The notes beneath the pieces were generated by a model. It was not told where the DNA came from. It did not search any database and saw only the letters and a program-made list of their open reading frames with translations. A DNA stretch of 38,573 nucleotides from an uncultured Pseudoclavibacter sp. (GTDB lineage: Bacteria > Actinomycetota > Actinomycetes > Actinomycetales > Microbacteriaceae), in assembly GCA_946221025.1 (NCBI GenBank), contig CAMIMS010000015.1, forward strand, positions 1 to 38,573. The letters run 5' to 3'. The number at the start of each line of letters is the position of its first letter. The first letter of the stretch is position 1. This document shows, one piece after another, positions 1 to 6,306 of the stretch. The position numbers and the translations under genes were made by a program.

Positions 1-1377
1 GACCTGCTCGAAGACCCACGAGTCCTGCAGCTCCTGGCGCTCCGCATCCGCGATGACCTCTTCGAGCAGGCTCGGGGGAATCACGACGACGCCGTCGTTG
101 TCGCCAATGATGATGTCGCCCGGCTGCACCGAGGTGCCGCCGCAGGCGATGGTGCCGCCGACTTCCCACGGCACGTGGCGGCGGCCGAGCACCGCCGGGT
201 GGTTGCCGACCGAGTACACGGGAATGTCGAGTTCTCCGACCGCCTCCGAGTCGCGCACGCCACCGTCGGTGACGATGCCGGCGGCGCCGAGGAACTGCGC
301 GCGCATCGCGAGCACATCACCGACCGTGCCGGTTCCGGTCTCGCCGCGCGCTTCCATCACGACCACATCGTCGGGCTTGACCGAATCGATGGCCTGCTTC
401 TGCGCGTTGAAGCCGCCGCCGAACTCCTTGAAGAGGTCTTCGCGCTTGGGGATGTAGCGCAGCGTGTGCGCGTAGCCGACGATGCGCGTACCGGGCTTGT
501 TCGTGCGCACGCCGTCGATGGTGCAGCTGGGAATGCCGCGCTTGTTCATCTGCGCCCAGATGGTGGCGACGGCGACCTTCGCGATGCGGGCCTTCATTTC
601 ATCCGTCAGTAGTGCCCGAGGGTTCTCGAGCCCGGCCGCTTCACGCGAGCCCCACGCTTCGGCGCGCTGCTCGTCATCGACCTTCGGCTGGTGCCCGCGC
701 TCGATGCCGTGCGCGCTTTCGATGACGCGGCTGATGAGCCGGCCCGTGCTCGGGGAGCCCTCGGCGCTCGGAACGTCGACCTCGACCTCGATGACGTCGC
801 CCGGCTGCGCGACGCTCGAGCCCGCCGGAGTGCCGGTGAGGAGCACATCGCCCGGCTCGAGGGTCATCAGCTGCGAAACGTCGGCGATGAGCTCGGCGAA
901 GGGGAAGACGAGGTCATCGGTGGTGTCGTCCTGCACGATCTCGCCGTTTCGCCATGTGCGCACGCGAATCGCGGCGGGGTCGATGCCCGCGGCGGGAATG
1001 ACGTCGGGCCCGAGCGGGGTGAAGCCGTCGCCTCCCTTGTTCTTCACGTTCGAGCCCTTGTCGGCGTGACGCAGGTCGTACAGGCCCCAGTCGTTCGCGG
1101 CCGTGATCGCTTCGACCTTCGACCACGCCTCATCGGGTGAGACGCGACGGCAACGCTCGCCGATGATGAGCGCGATCTCGCCCTCGTAGGCGAGCAGTTC
1201 CGTGCCGGCCGGCCGTTCGATCTCGTGGCCGGATGCGGCAACGGATGAGGAGGGCTTCAAGAACCAGCCCGGGTGCTTGGGGGAGCGGCCGCGTTGGGCG
1301 ATACGGGACGGAAAGTTCAGGTGCAGGGCCAGGATCTTGCCCGGTCGGTGCTCGGGGGAGGTGAAATCAACTGCCAC
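1..1377 (-). CDS. Fumarylacetoacetate hydrolase–RraA-like aldolase fusion (3' end missing)
   Basis: The protein has two catalytic modules. Residues about 1-205 are a fumarylacetoacetate-hydrolase (FAH) domain: YEGEIALIIG carries the E-x-E metal ligands, followed by NDWGLYDLR and DVLLTGTPAG. Residues about 250-459 are an RraA/HMG-aldolase-like domain with GTGTVGDVLAM, VTDGGVRDS and GDNDGVVVIP. FAH-family enzymes cleave or decarboxylate 2-oxo acids in aromatic ring-cleavage pathways, and RraA-like class II aldolases split 4-hydroxy-2-oxo acids, so consecutive steps on one substrate are plausible (inference). The chosen start is the GTG at 1377, preceded by GAGAGGA at good spacing. The frame is open to position 1, so the C-terminus lies outside the window. 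A GntR-type palindrome lies 38 bp upstream. The exact substrate cannot be read from the sequence. Confidence 0.88.
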   Translation of the reverse strand, partial: MAVDFTSPEHRPGKILALHLNFPSRIAQRGRSPKHPGWFLKPSSSVAASGHEIERPAGTELLAYEGEIALIIGERCRRVSPDEAWSKVEAITAANDWGLYDLRHADKGSNVKNKGGDGFTPLGPDVIPAAGIDPAAIRVRTWRNGEIVQDDTTDDLVFPFAELIADVSQLMTLEPGDVLLTGTPAGSSVAQPGDVIEVEVDVPSAEGSPSTGRLISRVIESAHGIERGHQPKVDDEQRAEAWGSREAAGLENPRALLTDEMKARIAKVAVATIWAQMNKRGIPSCTIDGVRTNKPGTRIVGYAHTLRYIPKREDLFKEFGGGFNAQKQAIDSVKPDDVVVMEARGETGTGTVGDVLAMRAQFLGAAGIVTDGGVRDSEAVGELDIPVYSVGNHPAVLGRRHVPWEVGGTIACGGTSVQPGDIIIGDNDGVVVIPPSLLEEVIADAERQELQDSWVFEQV

Positions 1378-1414
1378 GACGTTCCTCTCATCGCATCCGC
1401 CATTGGATATACGA

Positions 1415-1428
1415 GATCGTATACGATC
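1415..1428. promoter_or_regulatory. GntR/FadR-type operator palindrome upstream of the FAH–RraA gene
   Basis: GATCGTATACGATC is a perfect 14-bp palindrome. Its core, TCGTATACGA, fits the T-N-GT-N2-AC-N-A pattern typical of GntR (FadR/FCD subfamily) operators. It lies 38-51 bp upstream of the GTG start at 1377, where a regulator could block the promoter. A partly overlapping imperfect repeat (ATACGA-GA-TCGTAT) adds a second possible half-site. No regulator gene is present in the window, so the identity of the binding protein is inferred. Confidence 0.5.
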
Positions 1429-1497
1429 CGTCGGCGTCAGGGAACCCCGTTTTCGAACCAATCACGCGGGCCCCACGTGTCGGGAACCCCGTTGCTA

Positions 1498-1550
1498 GGT
1501 GGCCTCATTTGGTCCCACTGGCCCGGCCACTGGGACCAAATGAGGCCACC
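1498..1550. repeat. 53-nt palindromic repeat, copy A
   Basis: This is one of three 53-nt elements of identical length. Each starts with (G/A)GTGG, ends with GGCCACC and has the same centre, C-TGGCCCGGCCA-C. In copy A the outer 20 bp pair perfectly, then comes a C·C mismatch, then the TGGCC/GGCCA pairs around a single C. The arm begins GGTGGCCTCATTTGG. It sits alone in the 288-nt space between the FAH–RraA start and the membrane-protein stop. Otherwise that space holds only the putative operator and copy B. Confidence 0.9.
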
Positions 1551-1593
1551 TGCCACATGTCCGTGAGCGCAGCCCGCCCCAGCGGGCCGGATG

Positions 1594-1646
1594 AGTGGTC
1601 CCAAATCGACATACTGGCCCGGCCACTATGTCGATTTGGGGCCACC
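1594..1646. repeat. 53-nt palindromic repeat, copy B
   Basis: Same length, ends and centre as copies A and C, but the inner arm is different (AAATCGACATA instead of a TGGTCCCA-type arm). The opposite arm has changed to match, so 18 of the 20 outer positions still form Watson–Crick pairs, with one T·G wobble and one terminal mismatch. It starts 19 nt beyond the stop codon of the membrane protein (minus strand), where it could also act as a transcript-end hairpin. Confidence 0.9.
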
Positions 1647-1665
1647 TATGTGGTTGCCGACCCGA

Positions 1666-2589
1666 TTACGCGGGGTCGCGCGGGGGAGCGGGGCGATCTT
1701 CGGATGCGTGCACGAACGGGTCTGTCGTGGACGCGGAAGCGGCGGATGCAGACGATTCGTTCGCCGCGACCGCTTCTGCAGCCGCGATCTCGCCGATTAT
1801 TCGGAGCCGCGGAATGACATACGCCAGCGCATCCCCCGCAACTTGCACGACGAACGCGATGAGCACGAACACCGGTATCACCGGAAACATGAGCGTGCTG
1901 AGAACTTGACCCCATCCGCCGGGCTTCGACGGATCCATGAAGCCGTACGGATACCAGTCGACGACCGGGCCCCGAAGCCATGACGCGATCAGGAACGCGA
2001 GCGGGAAGAACAACCACAGCGCCCACCTGAACTGCGTGCCCCGGATTCGCATGAACACCGTCATCCAGCCGATCAGCGCGACCACCGGCAACAGCCGATG
2101 CTGCACGATGTTCTGCCACGACACATCCCAGCGGAACAGCTCGCCCGGCTCCGCCACGAGAACCTGGTAAATCAGGCCCGTCATCACGAAGGCGAAGGCA
2201 GCGCAGCCGCGAAGCGCATCCCACCAACTCGGGAGCTTCTCGCTCGGCGCGAGCGCACCGATCAGAGCGACGACACCGAACAGCAGTGTCGTCTGGTTCG
2301 TGAACTGCCAGACCACCTGCCAGACGTCATTGCTCGTTGCGCCGGTGAGGGCGCGGATGATGTTGCTGACGAAGGTCACCAGCGCGAGCGACCCGAGTCC
2401 GAATCGGGTGAGCCGCACCCACAACCGGTCGGGGTGGCGCCAGTACCGGCGCAGTGCCTCGTTCGGCGCCGGAAGATGCCACGAGCCCTCGCCCCTCTTT
2501 CCCGTGGCGAAACGAATGCGCTCTTTCGGCGCTGAGGATGCGGGCATATCGGCTCGATTCTGCGCGTCGCGCGAGGGCGGCGGCAGCAT
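1666..2589 (-). CDS. Pr6Pr-family six-helix membrane protein
   Basis: The protein (307 aa from the first ATG) has about six hydrophobic segments between residues 50 and 265, for example FGLGSLALVTFVSN, TLLFGVVALIGAL, CAAFAFVMTGLIYQVLVA and LWLFFPLAFLIASWL. The conserved-looking stretches VWQFTNQTTLL, QNIVQHRLLPVVALIGW and DWYPYGFMDPSKPGGW resemble the Pr6Pr (predicted six-transmembrane) family. That family has no firm biochemical role. The last 40 residues are an Ala/Ser-rich, charged cytoplasmic-type tail. Neither the ATG at 2589 nor the one at 2547 has a clear ribosome-binding site, so the first 14 residues are uncertain. Palindromic repeat copies lie on both sides of the gene. Confidence 0.8.
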   Translation of the reverse strand: MLPPPSRDAQNRADMPASSAPKERIRFATGKRGEGSWHLPAPNEALRRYWRHPDRLWVRLTRFGLGSLALVTFVSNIIRALTGATSNDVWQVVWQFTNQTTLLFGVVALIGALAPSEKLPSWWDALRGCAAFAFVMTGLIYQVLVAEPGELFRWDVSWQNIVQHRLLPVVALIGWMTVFMRIRGTQFRWALWLFFPLAFLIASWLRGPVVDWYPYGFMDPSKPGGWGQVLSTLMFPVIPVFVLIAFVVQVAGDALAYVIPRLRIIGEIAAAEAVAANESSASAASASTTDPFVHASEDRPAPPRDPA

Positions 2590-2719
2590 CGCGTACCGGC
2601 GCGGGGAACGTGCCGATCACAGTAGGGCCTGGGGCCGCACCGATCTCGCGCGATTCGCACCGAGATCGGGCGCGGCTGTTGTGCCGAACGTGAAGCCGGA
2701 ATAGCCGCTTCGCCTGCTG

Positions 2720-2772
2720 GGTGGCCCCGAATGGTCCCACTGGCCCGGCCACTGGGACCATTTGGGGCCACC
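2720..2772. repeat. 53-nt palindromic repeat, copy C
   Basis: Third copy of the element, starting GGTGGCCCCGAATGG and ending with the matching arm. Nineteen of the 20 outer positions are Watson–Crick pairs and one is a G·T wobble; the C·C mismatch and TGGCCCGGCCA centre are the same as in copies A and B. It lies about 70 nt past the stop codon of the minus-strand lysozyme-like gene. The rest of the 250-nt gap around it shows no gene or clear signal. Confidence 0.9.
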
Positions 2773-2839
2773 TAGCCGTTTCGGTGCGGATGAGGCGGGC
2801 GAGATGGGGCGGGTAAGAACCGGGCGCGACCCGCAACCG

Positions 2840-3748
2840 CTACGTTCGCTCAGCCCACTCGCCGAGCAGCTCCGGGTTCCCAAACCACGCGTTGTAAAAG
2901 CGCCAGAAGTTGCGGTTGCCGAACGCCGAGCACGCATCCCCATCCAGGCTCGAGGGGTCAAGGGCCGCCTCGTTCGGGGCGTACGGCGTGTAGTTGTAGA
3001 GCCCCGCGGTCGCGTCGTTCTCGATGAGCACCTCGATCGACCCGCATTCGGGCGCGTTCGGCGCGTACGCGATCTCCTCGACCTCGCCCGACTGGTAGGT
3101 GAACTTGTGCGGCTCCTGCCGGTAGCGCTGAAACTGCGCCGCCGCGTAATACACCTGCCGCGCGAACCCGCCGAACTCCGGGTCGCACCATCCGGGGCGC
3201 TTCGGGTCATCCGGGCAGTAGTAGCCCATCGCCCGGTCGTAGCGGATGGGGTCGGGATGCGCATTCGAGATGAGCGATTGCTCCTTCTCGAGAATCACGA
3301 GAATCACTTCCTGCGAAATTCGGCAGGCGCGGCCAACCACCTCGATGATTTCCGCCGCGCTCGCGGAGGGCCTTCCCGGTACTTTCGCGCAGCGGGCGCT
3401 CGCGGGAAACTCCGGCAACGCCGTGCGGTAGCGGGCCAGGCACTGGCCGCCGTCCGCGCACACCGGCTGCATCCGGTCGAGAAACGCCTGCACCTGATCG
3501 GCAGTCATCGCCTGGCCGTTGTAGAAGTCCTCGTCGTCGATGATCCGTCCCGGATGAAAGCCGGGGGTCTGTGGCGGCAGGGGCTGGTCGCGCTCGCCGA
3601 ACACGAGCGCCGCCGATGGCAGCGCGAGAACCGTGACGAGAATGAGCACCGACGGCAAAAAGCGGCGAAGCCGCATCCGGATCGTCTGCTCGCGCGTGAA
3701 CGCGGCGGATGAACCAGACGCGGCTTCGCGGGCAGCGGCCCCGGTCAC
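2840..3748 (-). CDS. Secreted lysozyme-like (hemagglutinin-type) protein without repeats
   Basis: The protein has 302 aa if it starts at the GTG at 3748, whose GTGA overlaps the stop of the upstream gene. There is no ribosome-binding site, so coupled translation is likely; an ATG at 3676 is the alternative. A signal peptide or anchor (RRFLPSVLILVTVLALPSAALVF) is followed by one domain shared with the upstream gene: a DEDFYN motif, VILVILEKEQSLI, YDRAMGYYCPD, QVYYAAAQFQRYR, ATAGLYNYTPY, and CSAFGNRNFWRFYNAWFG at the end. Similar actinobacterial proteins are often labelled hemagglutinin. The LEKExSL stretch recalls the catalytic-Glu helix of lysozyme-like folds, so a peptidoglycan-acting role is inferred, not shown. 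Confidence 0.75.
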   Translation of the reverse strand: MTGAAAREAASGSSAAFTREQTIRMRLRRFLPSVLILVTVLALPSAALVFGERDQPLPPQTPGFHPGRIIDDEDFYNGQAMTADQVQAFLDRMQPVCADGGQCLARYRTALPEFPASARCAKVPGRPSASAAEIIEVVGRACRISQEVILVILEKEQSLISNAHPDPIRYDRAMGYYCPDDPKRPGWCDPEFGGFARQVYYAAAQFQRYRQEPHKFTYQSGEVEEIAYAPNAPECGSIEVLIENDATAGLYNYTPYAPNEAALDPSSLDGDACSAFGNRNFWRFYNAWFGNPELLGEWAERT

Positions 3749-5547
3749 GCTCGGATGCGGTAGCAGCCCATCTTCACGTGGTCGCCCGGCCCGCTGTTGT
3801 GCGCTGTCAGGCACAGTGTGCTCTCCCCGCTCGGGACCTTGATGGTCTCGCTGAACCCGTGGTTGTTGCCAACGCCAGGGTACGCGCGGTTCACGTCGGG
3901 ACGCGACGTATTCGCGGCGATGTGGCGACCCGTGCCGTTGAACTCGACCCAAATGAACGTGGTGCTGGTCGGCGTGTTCGGGTCGAATGCCCATCCGTTC
4001 ACCACGACGCCCCCGCGAACGGGCGTCACCGAGTCGATGCGGGCCATCGGGTCATCGCCGGCGACGGTGACGGTGCGGCAACCGAGCGAACGGTCGCTGC
4101 CGGGGCCGCTATTCACGGCTGTCACGCACACCTCGCGCGGACCCGCGGCCGCCGCAAACGTGGCCTTGTATCCGGATGCGAACTCAGTGCGCGGGTAGCG
4201 CTTCTGCACATCGGGACGGTTCTCGGTGAGCGCCACCGGGCCCATCGACTGGCCGTCGATGTGCACCCACACGTAGCGAGGGGGGCGGCCATCGGGGTCG
4301 ATGGTCCATCCGCGAACGGTCACGGTGCCCGCTCCGGCCGTGACCTCATCGATCACGCCCCGAGGGGCGCTTCCCTCAACGGTCACCTTCTTGCAGCTGA
4401 GTGTGTAGTGCTTCCCGGCGCCCACGTTGTGCGCCGTGATGCACACCTCGTGCTGGCCCGGGCTCGCGGGGATGGTTTGCTGGAATCCGTGCGCGTTGCC
4501 GTATCCGGGCAGTGCCGCACCGACATCGCCTCGGATGCGGTTCGCGGCAAGGTGCTGCCCCCGCCCGTCGATGGTCACCCACACGTAGAGCGACTGGCGC
4601 GGTGCGTCCGGGTCAACGGCCCAACCGCGAACAGCGATCTGCCGCTCGATGCCGCGAATCTCATCCACCGAACCGAACGGATCGTTCGGGCCGCGGCCGG
4701 ATGAGCTCCCGAACCAATCGGTGAAGTCGCGCCAGAAATTTCGGTTTCCGTACGCGGAGCACCCGTCGTCCGAGCCGCCGTACAGGTCGTTCAGCGCTGT
4801 CGCGTTGGGGATGTACGGGGTGTAGTTGTAGAGCCCTGCGGTTGCCTGGTTCTCGATGTACACCCGCTCGGAACCGCAGCGGCCGTCTTCCCAGGTGCGC
4901 GGGTGGTAGCCGATGGTGTTCACGCGACCGGCGACGTAGTTGTAGCTGTTCGGGTTCTTGCGATAGCGCTGGAACTGCGATGCCGCGTTATACACCTGAT
5001 TGAAAAAGCCCGCGTAGCCGGAGTCGCAGGGCGCGGTGTCAGGGCAGGCGTAGCCCATCGCCTGTGAGTAGCGCCACGGTGAGGGGTTCGGCATGGTGAT
5101 GAGCGAGGCTTCCTTCTCGAGCATCACCAGGATCACCTGCGGGTTAATGCCGCAGGCGGCGCTCACCTTCGCGATGATCGAGGCGGCCGATTCCCACGGT
5201 GCCCCGTCGTAGCGGCCGCAGTACGACGTGGGCGCCTTCGACGTAGTCGCCTGGCCGAACGCGCGAAGGCACGTGTATCCGGGAGTGCAGCGGGAGACTT
5301 TCGAGTCGAGGAAGCGCTGAATCGCCGGAGCATCCATCGTGGATGCGTTGTAAAAGTCGGCGTCAGAAATGAGCATGCCCGGGCGGAAGTCCCGAGCATT
5401 CGCGGCGTCGGCTTCTTCGGCTGCGTGCATGGCGAAGTTGATGCCGACAACGCCTCCGGCGAGCACGACGAGTGCCGCGAAGAGGCTGAGGATGCGTCTG
5501 GAACGCGTGCGAGCGGGGTTCGGGGTCGAAAGGGAGGATGCGCGCAC
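3745..5547 (-). CDS. Secreted lysozyme-like domain with three C-terminal beta-sandwich repeats
   Basis: The protein has 600 aa. A hydrophobic signal or anchor occupies about residues 18-42 (ILSLFAALVVLAGGVVGIN). A lysozyme-like domain follows (about 50-290) with VILVMLEKEASLIT, YSQAMGYACPD, FNQVYNAASQFQRYR, ATAGLYNYTPY and CSAYGNRNFWRDFTDWFG. It is paralogous to the downstream gene. Three repeats of about 95-100 residues follow. Each has V-x-GW-x-DP, a hydrophobic strand with (V/I)WV, a variant of H-x-AN-x-x-R-x-DV, a proline-rich turn, and a cysteine pair (VC-x-TA…GC). The start is the GTG at 5547, which overlaps the upstream stop as TAGTG. The repeats look like extracellular carbohydrate- or matrix-binding modules; their ligand is unknown. 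Confidence 0.8.
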   Translation of the reverse strand: MRASSLSTPNPARTRSRRILSLFAALVVLAGGVVGINFAMHAAEEADAANARDFRPGMLISDADFYNASTMDAPAIQRFLDSKVSRCTPGYTCLRAFGQATTSKAPTSYCGRYDGAPWESAASIIAKVSAACGINPQVILVMLEKEASLITMPNPSPWRYSQAMGYACPDTAPCDSGYAGFFNQVYNAASQFQRYRKNPNSYNYVAGRVNTIGYHPRTWEDGRCGSERVYIENQATAGLYNYTPYIPNATALNDLYGGSDDGCSAYGNRNFWRDFTDWFGSSSGRGPNDPFGSVDEIRGIERQIAVRGWAVDPDAPRQSLYVWVTIDGRGQHLAANRIRGDVGAALPGYGNAHGFQQTIPASPGQHEVCITAHNVGAGKHYTLSCKKVTVEGSAPRGVIDEVTAGAGTVTVRGWTIDPDGRPPRYVWVHIDGQSMGPVALTENRPDVQKRYPRTEFASGYKATFAAAAGPREVCVTAVNSGPGSDRSLGCRTVTVAGDDPMARIDSVTPVRGGVVVNGWAFDPNTPTSTTFIWVEFNGTGRHIAANTSRPDVNRAYPGVGNNHGFSETIKVPSGESTLCLTAHNSGPGDHVKMGCYRIRA

Positions 5548-6068
5548 TAGGCGACCTCGACAATCGTCACGTCAGACTCGCCGGCGACCTCGTCGTTCTC
5601 GAACGCGAGGCGCACCTCCCAGGTGCCGGGCTCGGCTCCGGTGAGCTCGACCACGCAGTTCGTGGTCTTCGCGTCGGGGACGGCCTCGTGTTCGGCTTCG
5701 ATGCGTGCACCGTTCGGACCGATCGCGGTGGCGCGGCAGCTGCCCTCGGCAACAACGTCCTGCACGAACCCGCGAGCTTCAATGCTTCCGCCTTCGAGCG
5801 CGGTCGCGGAGGTGAGGGCGACGATCGCCTCGGCTTTCGCCGACTCGGTGGTCTCATCGGTGGTCTCATCGGTCGGCGTTTCGCTCGGCTCTTCGCTGGG
5901 CGTCTCGGTCGGCGCCTCTTCGGTGGGCGTTTCGGTCACGACCGGGGTGACGCTCGGCTCTTCGGATGCGGTGGGCTGGTCGGCACACCCCGTGAGCGTG
6001 AGCGGGGTGAGCGACAGGGCGCCAAGAGCGAGCGCGCTCCGGATCGGGTGAACGGGACGAATCGTCAT
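5547..6068 (-). CDS. Secreted lipoprotein with Thr/Glu/Pro-rich stalk
   Basis: The protein has 173 aa. The N-terminus is a lipoprotein signal: basic MTIRPVHPIR, a hydrophobic core and the lipobox LTGC with Cys at about 28. Residues about 33-78 are a low-complexity stalk of repeated TPTEE, TPSEEPSE and TDETT units, typical of a flexible wall-spanning linker. The last 95 residues form a small predicted beta-sandwich with two cysteines and a C-terminal VTIVEV strand. It is the first gene of an overlapping three-gene operon with the two lysozyme-like proteins, so it may anchor or assist them at the envelope (inference). The ribosome-binding site before ATG 6068 is weak. Confidence 0.8.
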   Translation of the reverse strand: MTIRPVHPIRSALALGALSLTPLTLTGCADQPTASEEPSVTPVVTETPTEEAPTETPSEEPSETPTDETTDETTESAKAEAIVALTSATALEGGSIEARGFVQDVVAEGSCRATAIGPNGARIEAEHEAVPDAKTTNCVVELTGAEPGTWEVRLAFENDEVAGESDVTIVEVA

Positions 6069-6104
6069 GGTGATCCATTTCCGGTGGGGGACGTAAGGCC
6101 AGCC

Positions 6105-6125
6105 CTAAGGATCACGGTGAGGCAT
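6105..6125 (-). CDS. Possible six-codon leader reading frame (MPHRDP) before the lipoprotein operon
   Basis: On the minus strand a near-perfect ribosome-binding site, GGAGGA, is followed at ideal spacing by ATG and the six codons Met-Pro-His-Arg-Asp-Pro, then TAG. The stop lies 36 nt before the lipoprotein ATG, whose own ribosome-binding site is much weaker. This could be an upstream reading frame that controls initiation or reinitiation. A chance match cannot be excluded from one sequence. Confidence 0.3.
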   Translation of the reverse strand: MPHRDP

Positions 6126-6149
6126 GTTCCTCCGGTTAACTGACTGCGC

Positions 6150-6162
6150 GTGTCGTCGACAC
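6150..6162. promoter_or_regulatory. 13-bp palindrome in the lipoprotein-operon control region
   Basis: GTGTCG-T-CGACAC is a perfect inverted repeat around one central base. It lies about 25 bp upstream of the possible leader reading frame and about 80 bp upstream of the lipoprotein start, as expected for an operator. No binding family can be assigned. Confidence 0.35.
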
Positions 6163-6171
6163 AACAGCCAA

Positions 6172-6189
6172 ATTAGTCACATTAGTAAC
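6172..6189 (-). promoter_or_regulatory. Tandem 9-bp direct repeat in the lipoprotein-operon control region
   Basis: ATTAGTCAC is followed directly by ATTAGTAAC (minus strand GTTACTAAT, GTGACTAAT). This AT-rich tandem repeat stands out from GC-rich surroundings and lies upstream of the 13-bp palindrome. Direct repeats of this kind are typical of response-regulator sites. The GTTAC/GTGAC half-sites recall MtrA, which controls wall-hydrolase genes in actinobacteria, but the 9-bp period is shorter than usual for OmpR-type regulators. Confidence 0.3.
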
Positions 6190-6201
6190 ATCCGAAACAT
6201 G

Positions 6202-6256
6202 ACGGATGCGGCCGCGCCCGGCACCGAGTTCGGCACCGTGACGCGGCCGCATCCGT
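6202..6256. other. Perfect 15-bp inverted repeat with 25-nt loop
   Basis: The arms ACGGATGCGGCCGCG (6202-6216) and its exact complement (6242-6256) flank a loop holding two copies of CGGCACCG. The element lies between the lipoprotein-operon control region and the terminator-like hairpin of the WbsX gene. It may be a second transcription stop for the minus-strand polysaccharide operon. The arms contain the GGATGCG word that is abundant in this genome. Confidence 0.6.
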
Positions 6257-6266
6257 TCGTGTTCGC

Positions 6267-6300
6267 CCCCATCCGCCCCGGTGTTCACGGGCGGATGGGG
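6267..6300 (-). terminator. Terminator-like hairpin after the RgpF–WbsX gene
   Basis: A perfect 12-bp GC-rich stem (CCCCATCCGCCC and its complement) with a 10-nt loop begins 6 nt past the stop codon of the minus-strand gene. It lacks a U-tract, as is common for actinobacterial intrinsic terminators. Confidence 0.6.
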
Positions 6301-6306
6301 TGAGAC

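Noticed and set aside
1498..2772. The three 53-nt repeats as an insertion sequence or CRISPR array
   Set aside because: There is no transposase gene or target-site duplication, and the copies are unevenly spaced palindromes without spacers of fixed length.
3749..3994. N-terminal extension of the shorter lysozyme-like gene
   Set aside because: It lies entirely inside the upstream gene in another frame and has an Arg/His/Pro-rich shadow composition; the GTG at 3748 overlapping the stop is preferred.
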